From assembly GCF_002776525.5 (NCBI RefSeq), contig NC_045439.1, positions 155,213,407 through 155,277,406 on the forward strand: a DNA stretch of 64,000 nt. Reading direction: 5' to 3'. Each line of letters begins with the position of its first letter. Within the stretch, counting starts at the first letter, position 1. The notes beneath the pieces were generated by a model. It had not been told where the DNA came from. It was given only the letters and a program-made list of their open reading frames with translations, and did no database searches. This document shows positions 38,916-48,900 of the stretch, piece by piece. Origin of the DNA: Piliocolobus tephrosceles (Eukaryota > Chordata > Mammalia > Primates > Cercopithecidae). Made by a program: the position numbers and the translations under genes.

Positions 38916-38979
38916 TTGTAAATTTTCCCCCAAGTTATGCAAAAGAAAAGAATGGTCATCCTCAGTATAAGGTTGTTTT
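38916..38979 (+). repeat. 65-bp local duplication, copy 2
   Basis: Direct copy 910 bp downstream of 38006-38070, with four substitutions and one 1-bp indel. It is followed at once by a TTTA/TTTTA tract. Confidence 0.9.
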
Positions 38980-39013
38980 ATTTATTTATTTATTTTATTT
39001 TATTTTATTTTTT
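38976..39013. repeat. (TTTA)n/(TTTTA)n microsatellite
   Basis: About 38 bp of TTTA then TTTTA repeats. Confidence 0.9.
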
Positions 39014-39164
39014 GTGAATTTCGTCTTCTGTGTCATTTAAGAGGATAAAGTATACCTCACATCCCAGTTAAAGACCACCGATGAACTGGGCTGAAACCTT
39101 TGCAGCTCAAGACTTAGCTGTGTGTGGTCTTCTATTAAGGAAGAAAGTGGAGCTCTGGGCTTGA

Positions 39165-39415
39165 GAAGAGTGATTGAGAGTGTGGATGCTGGAGCCTGAC
39201 TGCATAGATTCAAATTATACTTCCACCATCCACTGTTCCTGTGGACTGGCAAACCATTTACTCTTTCTGTGCCTCAGTTTTCTAGCAGGAAAAAGAGAAT
39301 AATAATGACAACTCACAATATGGTTGTTATCTGTATTAAATGAGTTAATATGTGTGGAGCACCTAAAACTGTGCTTGGCACATGGTCAGCCCTTAAATAT
39401 TAGATGATGATATTC
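39165..39415 (+). repeat. MIR
   Basis: GTGTGGATGCTGGAGCCTGA, CTCTTTCTGTGCCTCAG, ATTAAATGAGTTAATATGTG and GCTTGGCACATGGTCAG in order. Confidence 0.75.
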
Positions 39416-39417
39416 CC

Positions 39418-39515
39418 CACTTATTGGCTGTGTAAGTTTGGCAAGTTACCTTCTCTAGCTATGGTTGCTTACCTTTAAAAATGAGTCTAATAATACCTTA
39501 CTTACCTAGAGCCAA
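39418..39515 (+). repeat. second partial MIR
   Basis: TTGGCTGTGTAAGTTTGGCA and AAATGAGTCTAATAATACC match the MIR core again, directly after the first. Confidence 0.45.
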
Positions 39516-39855
39516 GGAGATGAAATCAAACAATCTCCTGGGACCGAAGACTTGACTCACTTTCCATGGAATTGTGTTGGCATCTGTGAGTATTGAGGGG
39601 ATACTGAAACCTTATAATTCTGCTCCATGCCATGGTGCAGAAGGGTCAGTAGCCCCTTCCAGCATCTGTTACATTTTGCCCAAATCTATAGAGTGGCCTG
39701 GAAGCTTATTCCAGAAATCAAGAATTAGTTATCTCTGAGAAAATTGAGTCTTTTCAGTTCGTAAAAACAAAAAGACCAAATACATGCAATCTCCCACTGC
39801 CCCCTGCCGTGTTAGAACTGGATGATCTGCATAGCCCGTAAGAAGACTGATCTTA

Positions 39856-40151
39856 AGCCAGATGCAGTGGCTCACGCCTGTGATCCCAGCATTTTGGGAG
39901 GCCCAGGTGGGCGGATCACCTGAGGCTGGGAGTTCGAGACCAGCCTGACCAACATGGAGAAACCCTGTCTCTACTAAAAATACAAAATTAGCTGGGTGTG
40001 GTGGCACATGCCTGTAATCCCAGCTACTCGGGAGGCTGAGGCAGAAGAATCACTTGAACCTGGGAGGCGGGGGTTGTGGTGAGCAGAGATGGCACCATTG
40101 CACTCCAGCCTAGGCAGGAAGAGCGAAACTCTGCCTCAAAAAAAAAAGAAA
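39856..40151 (+). mobile_element. Alu with target-site duplication
   Basis: GATGCAGTGGCTCACGCCTG to CACTCCAGCCTAGGCAGG and an A-tail. AAGAAGACTGATCTTA is perfect at 39840-39855 and 40152-40167. Confidence 0.95.
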
Positions 40152-41819
40152 AAGAAGACTGATCTTATGATCTGTTGTTGTGATGATTTCTTTCTACAGT
40201 CTTGAAGAAGCAGATGTCTGATTTTAATCAATGTGTGTTTCCTCTAGACAAGAAGCTTGGTCTGAGACTTAAAAGACACCATTGAATTTTTCTGCAGTGT
40301 CCTGGTGGCTTTTTGATTAAGTGTGCCTCAGTTAATAATCCCTGAAAATACTATGATCAGGAGCAAACAGAGAAGTACCTGTTTTAAAAACAAGATCAAA
40401 TCAAGATTTAGAAAGTGTTTTACTTTCCCTTAGTGGTTGGTGGGATGCAATGATATGTTTTTATCTGTGTGAGCGTTCCTTTTGAATACATTGCTAGAAA
40501 TGTGTTTTTGAATCAGAATTTCTCAGTATTAATACTTAGATTGTTTTTAGTGCTGAAGAACATAGCTCAAGTTATCAATATGTGACATGTAGCCACCCCT
40601 TGCAGATAAAGCAAGACTGTCGTTTTCCTTATGGCTACCATTTCCATTTTGCAGAAGGAATTACTGTTTGTGTTTAACACTTGACCGCAGTCGTCTTGGA
40701 CCTTTGCTCAAAGAGAGATGGCAATTACTGTTAAGCCAGTTTGACTTGCCTCTCCATCCAGAACAGTGTCCTGTCCATCCCAGGCACTGATTGCATGCCT
40801 GCTGAGTGGGACTGGATTTGAAAAACGCTGAGCCCTTCAGGTAGACAGGCAGCTGTCCCAAGAGGCAGCTAGGAAACAGGGCTGCAGTTTTTACCCCCAT
40901 TCTTTGGTGCCAGCTTCCCAGCATATGAATAGCGTGGTAGAAACTACCCTGGGCTGATGTTGGGAGGAGGTTTTGTCTGTGCTGTTTTTGTTTAGGCAAA
41001 TTGGGTCTGTGATAGAGATCTGACTGATGGAGACTTTTCAGATGCTTTGCCCTTTAGGGGAATGCGGATCCTTGGGGATCTTTGCATTGTTTTGTCTAAG
41101 GGGGTCGGTTGTGTGTGACGCTGTGTCATGCCGGGTTTCGTTCAGTTGGCTGGGACACCAAAGGCGAAAGGGGTGTCCTGCTGCTGCCAGGGTTTCTAAG
41201 GAAGCCGGGAAGTCACAGCTGCTGAGCAGAAAGAAGCCTGCGGTTGACACAGGGAGTGTAGAGGGTAATCGTTTCTGCGGAGCCTGGGCTGTTTACTCTG
41301 CCACCGTGTTGCTGGTGGACGCTGGGTGTGGTGGGCGTGCTTGCCTAGTACCTGTTTGTAGAGCACTGAGACAGCCAGGGCAGAGCTAAAACAGCAGTCA
41401 TCTGAAACCAGTCGTGTGGGTTTTCCCTCAAGGGCTTTAGCAGCTAAAATCTGCATTCCAGATGAAACCTGCAGGGAAGCGGAAGAAAGCACGTTAACAA
41501 AAAAAAAAGAAAGCTTAAAGGGCAGTAAATTAACTGCTTTGAGAGTTCTAGGCACTTTTGAGGTGATGTATTGCTTTCTTTAATTCATTTCCTTGATTGC
41601 TGCGTTGTAAGTGGCTGCTGATCTGGGTGTACTGCTAGTTTTTTGGCCTGGATGCCCCAGGCCTCTCTGATCATAATCCAGATGAAAAAGAAGGCCTGTG
41701 TCAGAAGTATTTCAGTCATTTTCTGCTGATTCACTTCTGATTCCCTTAGGCTTCTCTAGGCAGTGGCTTAAGTTCCTTCAGAATCAGCCTGCCGGCTCAG
41801 CACTTTCAGAAGCCTTCGC

Positions 41820-42000
41820 TTGCTCACCAATGAGGAAGTTGAATGCCACCAGGAGAACCGCCGGCCTGGGGCGGAGCTCCTCGTGAAGTCCTGGGCTGGG
41901 ATTACAGGGCAGGCTGACTTTCCCTATGACAAAAAGGCTTTTGTCCCCGGGAATAAATACGGAAGTTTCAGAAGAGCAGCGTCCCTGGTCCGTGTGTAGT
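41820..42000 (+). promoter_or_regulatory. candidate internal promoter of short FMN1 isoform
   Basis: An isoform that starts at ATG 42261 needs its own transcription start. Upstream lie a CCAAT at 41827-41831, a GC box GGGGCGGAGC at 41868-41877 and a TATA-like AATAAATA at 41952-41959, in the usual order and facing the exon. This would place initiation near 41980-41990 with a leader of about 275 bases, if unspliced. The 41000-42240 stretch is repeat-free and more GC- and CpG-rich than the surrounding intron, without being a classical CpG island. The motifs are seen; the promoter role is inferred. An alternative is that the leader is spliced from a distant untranslated exon. Confidence 0.45.
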
Positions 42001-42187
42001 AAGGTGCGCGGTCTCGGCTGCTTCTGGGCTTAGACTCCACAGGTTTTTCCCAGTTACCCTCGCATACCATCATCGCACAAACCGGAAGGAGGGCACAGTG
42101 ACCTGAAAGAGACCAAGTGTGTTTGCTGTGCGGCTGACAGCCTAACTCCCGGTTCCCATTGCTCTCTGTCCTGTGAATTAAGAGCAG

Positions 42188-42205
42188 ATGGAGTGGATAA
42201 ACTGA
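42188..42205 (+). promoter_or_regulatory. short upstream ORF in FMN1 short-isoform leader
   Basis: A five-codon ORF (Met-Glu-Trp-Ile-Asn-stop) begins with CAGATGG, with A at -3 and G at +4... its stop lies 55 bases before the main ATG at 42261. If the leader is transcribed as a continuous exon, such a strong-context uORF could damp translation and require re-initiation. The ORF is plain in the sequence; its presence in the mature mRNA is inference. Confidence 0.4.
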
Positions 42206-42260
42206 GAGAGCAGGAGAAGGTAACACAAGTCAGAACTTCCACCAAGGGCATTACTGAGAT

Positions 42261-43634
42261 ATGGAGAACGTTGATAATTCTCTGGATGGCAGTGATGTCT
42301 CAGAACCAGCAAAACCTGAAGCCGGACTTGAAGTGGCTCAGTCGATCCTGAGTAAGTTCTCTATGAAATCCCTGTTTGGGTTTACGAGTAAGTTGGAATC
42401 TGTGAATCCAGAAGAGGAAGATGCTGTGCTGAAAGCATTCCACAGTTTAGACGCGGATCCCACATCTCAGCAGGATGATCCCAGCAATGGCTTGGATCCA
42501 CAGGAAGCAGAGTCTCAGTTTTCACCTGACCTCGGAAATGATGAGAAAACGGCAAGGGTGGAGACAGAATCAGAGGGAAGTCAGAGAAAAGAAGCAGGGA
42601 CATCTCTCCTTGCTCAAGAGCTGCTTTCCCTCTCTACTTGGAAAGGGACAAAGGACGATGTCCTTTGTGTTCGTGGGACCCTCGTGCACACCACCAGTGA
42701 TTCTGACTCTGATGATGGTGGCCAGGAGCCAGAGGAGGGAAGCAGCACTCATGGCCCAAAGTCCCCTAGTGTTGTTTTATCTGAGCCATCGCAGTGGTCC
42801 CAGGAAAACCCAGGAGGTTTCAGGGAAGATACTGTCACTGGGGAGATGAACGGTGCAGAGCTCTGTGCAGAAGATCCTCAGAGGATTCCACCTGAGATAA
42901 GCAGCAAACTGGAAGCTGGCAATGGTGGTCTTCAGACAGAGTATCGCCCCAGCCAGGGCCAGGTGGGAGAAGAAGGGTCCCGCGTCCTACCTGCAGTAAC
43001 AAGCCAGAATTCGGGTGTTGGTGTCACTGAGAGTGCCTCTTCTAAAAAAGAAACCTCTGGAGAGAAGTCATTCCAACTTCCAGCTTTCTTCAGTGGGCTT
43101 CGTGTGCTGAAGAAGGGGGCTACCGCTGAGGGGGGAGAGACCGTCACTGAAATTAAACCGAAGGATGGGGACTTAGCTTTGCTCAGATTGACCCAGCCTG
43201 TGCACAAGTCCTTAGTGCAGGCAGGGCCACAGACAGGGAAGAGTGAGGAGAAAGCAGCTGAGCCGAAGGCCACTCCCACTCTCCTGGAGCAGCTCTCTCT
43301 GCTGCTCAACATTGACATACCCAAAACTGAACCGAAGGGAGCAGACCCTGAGTCGCCCAGGAGAGAAGAGATGGGCTGCAACACGGATCAAGAGAGCCAG
43401 AGCGGCCCTGGAGTAGCCCAAACCCAGGGTGGTGAGGTCAAGCCAAAGCCGCCAGAGACGGCCCTGGAGGCTTTTAAAGCCTTATTCATCCGGCCCCCCA
43501 GAAGGGGGACCACAGCCGACACCTCTGAGCTGGAAGCTCTCAAGCGCAAGATGAGACATGAGAAGGAGTCGCTAAGAGCCGTGTTTGAACGGTCCAAGTC
43601 AAAGTCAGCGGATGGCCCCTCTGATTCCAAAAGT
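42261..43634 (+). CDS. FMN1: FMN1 first coding exon, short isoform (458 codons)
   Basis: This is the N-terminus of the shorter formin-1 isoform, recognised from MENVDNSLDGSDVSEP and from its Ser/Asp/Glu-rich body. ATG 42261 has G at -3 and G at +4 (strong Kozak), and an in-frame TGA sits at 42255-42257, so translation must begin here. The frame is open for 458 codons to AGT|GTATGT at 43634/43635 (phase 0). Reading on would add ten intronic residues and a stop. Visible features are a hydrophobic/basic patch SILSKFSMKSLFGF near residues 28-41, an acidic TSDSDSDD cluster near 145-152 (CK2-like), FQLPAFFSGLRVLKK near 271-285, LLEQLSLLLNI near 341-351, and a charged helical tail ELEALKRKMRHEKESLRAVF near 423-442 that may start a coiled coil. 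The rest looks disordered. The mouse literature assigns a microtubule-binding peptide to an N-terminal formin-1 exon; that this exon is its equivalent is inference. FH1/FH2 lie downstream of the window. Confidence 0.95.
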
Positions 43635-45044
43635 GTATGTAGAATTGGGTTTTGCATTTTAATATAAAATATGGTGCGGCTGTATTTCTTTCCAGGTTTC
43701 CTCCCGAAGTGAATCCTAGTTGCCTGTTAGTGATTCTTTTAGGTGGAAAAGGATTATAGTCAAATTGTGTTGTCCTGTAAGAAGTATGGAGTTAGCCAGA
43801 AGTGCTTTTCATGCTTCGTGATTTTTATCTGGAATATTACAAGAGGGATATACATAAAGCTGTGCAGGTAGGAAAAGGGTAACTGTCACCGTGAGTTTAA
43901 ACGTTGATGGTAAATGCACTGATAAAACTAAGTAGCATGAGGAAATGATGCACGATGGAAGTACAGCCCGGGTTTACAGGGTTTCCTCACCACTTAATTA
44001 TACCTCCGCAGAAACTGTATCGTTCTTTTGAAAGTCTGCCATTTGGCAGAATAGGTGTTTGTGGTGTGATTGCAGTGTCCCACATTGATTGGAAGGCTTC
44101 CAGATTAAGCATTGGATTTAGAATGAGGCCGGGGTTTTTATTCTATTTCTGCCATTTACTGGCTGGGTAACTTTAATAATCTCCAAGCCTCAATCTCCTC
44201 ATGTGCAAAATGAGGAAAATAAATTGGTTATATGGTTGTTACGAGAATTAAAGGCAGTGTATGAGAAGCATCTAATTAATGGAAGCTGTTATTACTCAAA
44301 GAAAACCCAGGTAATTTCTAAAGATGAGCGAGTACCTGTCCAGTAGATCTTAAACGATCAGAAGAACAATAAATAGAATTTCTTAATATCAGTTCAGTGT
44401 ATGATTATCGTTCCTCTTATATATTTAAAATATTCAGTTAGAATGTTAAAAATGAAAGTCTTTGGCAAAATTTCTCAGATTACAGTTAAAAAACCAAGCA
44501 CAATGTAGCATTCTCCTAGTTGTAAAAATCAACCCATATAAAAATGACTGGAATATGAAGATAATCTCATTCATTCATTTATAGGAATAAAAGGAAATTT
44601 AGCAGTGTGGAATGTTTGAAAAAGTGTGTCTTGGTCTATCACTGATGTTCATGAAGTTAGTCTTTGTGTTAAATAATCCTGGAGTCTGGGATACATTTCT
44701 AAACATTCCTATAAATGTACTTCGGTGTAGTACATTTGTGTCTGTATCTTCAGGTCAAAGTATATTTGTGCTTTTTGAAATTAATAAAAATCATCTTTTA
44801 AGGGTTGTGTGATACATACTTAGCCTCAAGGTTTTTTTTGTTGTTTTAAATTTTCACATCAACTGATCACATTACACTTTTGGAAAAGGGTCACACTATA
44901 GAAAGATATCTCAGTTACAGTGAATGAGAGCAGTGTGCAACTAGCCATTAAAATGAACTTCAGAATTAGGGTTAGCATGTCATTTTTCAGGAATTAATTG
45001 GCTCTGACTACATTTCACTTCTTATTTGCCTGCTCTTTCCACAG
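43635..45044 (+). other. FMN1: FMN1 intron between short-isoform exon and common exon
   Basis: A 1,410-bp intron with a GTATGT donor and a CACAG acceptor preceded by a pyrimidine tract at about 45010-45040. It holds one MIR at about 44095-44295. Nothing else is recognised in 43640-44090 or 44300-45000. Confidence 0.85.
44095..44295 (+). repeat. MIR
   Basis: CTGCCATTTACTGGCTGGGT, CTCAATCTCCTCATGTGCAA and TGGTTGTTACGAGAATTAAA match sense MIR. Confidence 0.65.
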
Positions 45045-45162
45045 CCTGACCACAGCCCGACTGAGCAGGATGACAGGACTCCTGGCAGACTTCAAGCTGT
45101 CTGGCCACCCCCAAAGACAAAAGACACAGAAGAAAAAGTGGGACTGAAGTACACTGAAGCAG
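45045..45162 (+). CDS. FMN1: FMN1 common coding exon
   Basis: This 118-bp exon is shared by both FMN1 isoforms. The acceptor is a pyrimidine-rich tract ending TTTCCACAG at 45044 and the donor is GTAATG at 45163. Reading from phase 0 it encodes PDHSPTEQDDRTPGRLQAVW, then PPPKTKDTEEKVGLKYTEA, then the first base (G) of the next codon. Human reads SLTEQ where this copy has SPTEQ (from memory). It connects the variable N-termini (from 23723 or 43634) to the coiled-coil and FH1/FH2 region. The next exon should start with AA to complete Glu and continue YQAAI; I did not find it before 64000, so the following intron exceeds 18.8 kb. No stop or frameshift. Confidence in the splice boundaries is high because phase and peptide fit both upstream donors. 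Confidence 0.95.
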
Positions 45163-45674
45163 GTAATGTGAAAAGAAGCTAGGGGCCCAGGAATGAATCT
45201 CTTCCTGCAATGGCTTTTAGTTCTAGCTTAGTTGACTCTCAGAATCTGGGGTTTTGTTTCATTATAAAATGTAATGCTGAAGGCTTTCTTTTTGGTTTTG
45301 CTGTTAAAGTGAACCTTTGCACGCTTATTGTTAATGAGCCTCTGAAAGATGAATGCAGTGGAATGAATGAAAGGGGGCATGTGTGTGAAGCAGGAGAACC
45401 TTGGGGGACCTGATTGGAGAAGGTAGATTGCAAATCCCTCAGGAAGCCGGTGGTTGGTTCTCATATGGTTTTGTGAGCTGGCAGTGTTGCTAGAAGAGGC
45501 AGAGTATGGTTCTCTAGAGCTGTAATCTGATTTGTTGTTTGTCTTTGAGTAATGCTTTGGAGATAAAGGAACCTTGTGCAGAGTGAATGTACAGATACCA
45601 TATCAGTTACTCGTTCACTTTTGTGAGACAAAGCTTTATTTAATGCATGGCCAACTTTAAAGCAACCTAACTCA

Positions 45675-45976
45675 GGCCGGGCGCGGTGGCTCAAGCCTGT
45701 AATCCCAGCACTTTGGGAGGCCGAGACAGGCGGATCACGAGGTCAGGAGATCGAAACCATCCTGGCTACTACGGTGAAACCCTGTCTCTACTAAAAAATA
45801 CAAAAAAAACTAGCCGGGCGATGAGGCGGGCGCCTGTAGTCCCAGCTACTCGGGAGGCTGAGGCAGGAGAATGGCGTAAACCCGGGAGGCGGAGCTTGCA
45901 GTGAGCTGAGATCCGGCCACTGCACTCCAGCCTGGGCAGCAGAGCAAGACTCCGTCTCAAAAAAAAAAAAAAAAAA
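45675..45976 (+). mobile_element. young AluYR-like element with target-site duplication
   Basis: Nearly consensus AluY beginning GGCCGGGCGCGGTGGCTCA. The right arm reads GATCCGGCCACTGCACTCC, which I know as an Old World monkey AluYR variant. The TSD AGCAACCTAACTC is perfect at 45661-45673 and 45977-45989. It lies 512 bp after the FMN1 donor at 45163. Confidence 0.95.
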
Positions 45977-47290
45977 AGCAACCTAACTCTCTGGAAACCT
46001 GCCTAGGAACTTTACTTGAATTTATTTAAATGAAATGGGAATCTAGATATGGTTACTATTTAAGTGAAAGTTTCACATGAGCTGTAAAATGACACCAAAG
46101 CATTAGAAGATGGGTTATATACCCACATTAAGAATTGCATGTGTGTGTATGCCTGAAACCTCTTTGCCTTCTTCCTGATATTTAGAGATTACCTATACAT
46201 GGCTTATATTTGTTGTTTTTATTAGGTATGTGTGTGTGTATTAAGGTCTATCTCTCTGGTTATAGAAAAATACTTTTTTCCATTCCTGTTCACTGATAGA
46301 TATGAACGGATCAAAGTTGGCTGGTTCAGTAGGTTTTTCCATAATACCAGATTACTCCAGTGATTGAGAACACACTGGCAGTTGAATCTTGAGATCATTT
46401 CTAGCTTTCATTTACACAGTTGCTACTTACGACTCTGCGGGGAATTGGTTACTTCACAGCATTTTCTTTCTGTGGTGTTTGACTTCCAGGATGAAAACTC
46501 ATATCCTTGATGAAAATATGGATAGTGATTTAAGTCTTCTTGCCCATATTTGATTTTCCAAAAATCATAATTGTATAAGAGTGAACAGCACAAGGGTGGA
46601 AAATGATTGTTTCCTCTAAGCAGAGCAATTCAGACAGAGCAGTAAAGAAAGCATAAGGATGTTCTAGGTAATTGAAGCACAGAAGTAGCATAGGGCTGAA
46701 CTTCTGTTTCACCCAAACTTGAATGGAAAATTTCCTAAACAACGTTAGGTCACTTTTTTCCTTTTGCTTTGTTTAGTCCAAATGCATTTAACTTTGTTTT
46801 CTCTAGGGTAATTACATATATGACTGTATGAATGAGGGTCGTACTAATCAGGAATCAGCTGGCACTCAAATGGAGTGATTTGAGGAGTTTATTAGAGACC
46901 GGCCACAAAGGTACAGACGGGGTTTAGGAAAAGCAGTAAGAGAGCGCTACTCTGGGGCTAGTACCAAGAACAAGCTTTTACCTCACCCAGGCCTGAAGGG
47001 GCAAGAGTAGGAGTGGCTCTCGGAAGCTAGAACTTAAGAGGGAGGCTGAGTGGTGTGGAGACAACTGCTGGGCAGGACCTGCAGCCCTCAGCAGGGAGGT
47101 GCCGCCGGTCGATAGTGACATGCCAGGCTGGATGCTGAGGGCAGACAGCCTGATCTCTTCTCATCCCACTGTCTGGTCCCCCACCGTCATTCCCATTGGC
47201 CAAACCCAGAGAGAAGTCAGCAGACCGGGAACACTTGAGCCTATCATTTCAGGCCTGTCAGTGGGGCCCAGAAAGGGCGCAGACCTGGAG

Positions 47291-47700
47291 AGGCACGCAG
47301 GAGATCTCCTGCACAGTTACACTGCCGCCATGAGCGCCCGGCGGGCCCTGGGCGCACGCAGGAGATCTTCCGCACAGTTACACTGCCGCCATGAGCGCCC
47401 GGCGGGCCCTGGGCGCACGCGGGAGATCTCCTGCACAGTTACACTGCGGCCCTGGGCGGACGCAGGAGATCTGCACAGTTACACTGCCGCCATGAGCGCC
47501 CGGCAGGCCCTGGGCGGACGCGGGAGATCTCCTGCACAGTTACACTGCCGCCGTGAGCGCCCGGCAGACCCTGGGCGCACGCGGGAGATCTGCACAGTTA
47601 CACTGCCGCCGTGAGCGCCCGGCAGGCCCTGGGCGCACGCGGGAGATCTCCTGCACAGTTACACTGCCGCCATGAGCGCCCAGCAGGCCCTGGGCGGACA
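47291..47700. repeat. 61-bp GC-rich minisatellite, seven units
   Basis: Counting from GCACGC to GCACGC (or GGACGC), unit lengths are about 61, 61, 43, 58, 61, 58 and 61 bp. Each unit has GGAGATCT, CTGCACAGTTACACTGC and most have GAGCGCCCGGC and GGCCCTGGGC. Unit 1 contains a 16-bp palindrome, GCAGGAGATCTCCTGC, at 47297-47312. The array is CpG-rich in an otherwise AT-rich intron. Because 61 is not a multiple of three, open frames through it are incidental. Confidence 0.95.
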
Positions 47701-48159
47701 GGCTTCCAAAGCCCTCCTGGAGAAGAATCTGCACACACATGCTGGTGTTGTCATACTGCACGACACGGGATTTCAGGACCAGGGCACAAAGACAAACTTA
47801 TGTTTTTATCATCCTGTGGGAGGGTTATATTTTCTAGTATAATCAGTTCATAGAAAATATGACGGCTATTATTCAGAGGCTTGCTCTGTAGATTCTTGCT
47901 TTATCTTAATATGAAGGGTTTGTTTACGGATCTCAGAAAATCTCTCATAGGGTTTTAAATGTTCCCCTACATTACAAAACAAAATAAAACTTGAAGATAC
48001 ACAGAAAAGTCATGAAGCAGAAGAAACTTTATATGATTCTATTTCAGAGAAACTGTTGTCAATGTTTTGAAACATGACAGGCCTATGTGAATTTAATACT
48101 GAAAAATAGAAGTAGAATTTGAATCATAGACTACTTTATTATTTAAACTCTTCAAATGA

Positions 48160-48900
48160 TTTTTACTAATTATAAAAATTTATTTCAGTTACACATGATA
48201 TATTATAAATAACAGTACTGTCTTTATGTAGAAGTATTTTATCTTAGGATCAATGCTGACAGATAGAATTGCTGTACATAAGAGTATATGCCTTTCTAAG
48301 GTTTCTGATGTGTATTACCATGTTGCCATAGTTGTTTTTTCTTACTAAATACCTATCCCTAAGAATTACCATTTTGAAACTGTTATTTTACTTTTTATCA
48401 CTTGTTTTTAATTTTACTATATTTTATGTGTGGAAGTTTTAAATATTTACATAATCAAATCTATCCTTTCATTATATAATTTCTGATTCTTTAGCTTAAA
48501 AGACTTTCTGTAAGTTTACCAATGTTTTCATATTTCTTGAAGGGTTTCCTTGTACTTCTTTTTTCCTCTCCTTCCATCACTCCATTTCATATGAAAAATT
48601 TAATTTGGTATACAGTCTGAGCTAGAGATCGAAGACAACTTTTTTTCTAAATTGCTAATTAATTCTATAACAGACTTTTATTTCCCCCAAATTTGTTTAG
48701 GACTGTTGGGGGCTTTCTGTTGTCTTTGATATGTTTGTATATTATGCCCTATCTTATTGTAGCATTACAATACATCTCAGAATCTGACGGTTCCATTTCT
48801 TTTGCATACTTTTAAAAACTGTTTTTGGGTTTCCTCATATATTCATTCTTCTAGAAAAACAAAATTTTTATTCGAATTGTATTAATTTATAAATCAATGT
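48160..48900. repeat. possible old LINE-1 remnant
   Basis: AT-rich text such as CAGATAGAATTGCTGTACA and GTGTATTACCATGTTGCC is L1-like but very diverged. Confidence 0.25.

Larger units (their letters stand above)
23724..41819 (+). other. FMN1: FMN1 intron between long-isoform exon and internal promoter region
   Basis: This intron carries no recognisable gene of its own. For the long isoform it continues through the 42261 exon to 45044, because that exon contains an in-frame stop just upstream of its ATG. Repeat-free or unrecognised stretches are 23724-24290 (source of a local duplication), 25470-26230, 27240-28140, 29470-30410, 30650-31210, 31510-32490, 33120-34920, 35410-36090, 36400-37200, 37545-39160 and 40170-41819. 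Repeats and rearranged segments inside them are listed separately. Confidence 0.8.

Noticed and set aside
41027..41555. Overlapping frames of about 120 codons on both strands upstream of the short-isoform exon
   Set aside because: Overlapping antisense frames in GC-richer DNA are expected by chance. The stretch may be regulatory but I see no coding signal.
42382..43657. Several minus-strand frames opposite the large FMN1 exon
   Set aside because: They are shadows of the + strand coding frame, with no independent support.
47099..47614. A 171-codon + frame with Arg/Ala/Pro repeats
   Set aside because: It runs through the 61-bp minisatellite, whose unit length shifts the frame, and has no splice sites or homologue I recognise.
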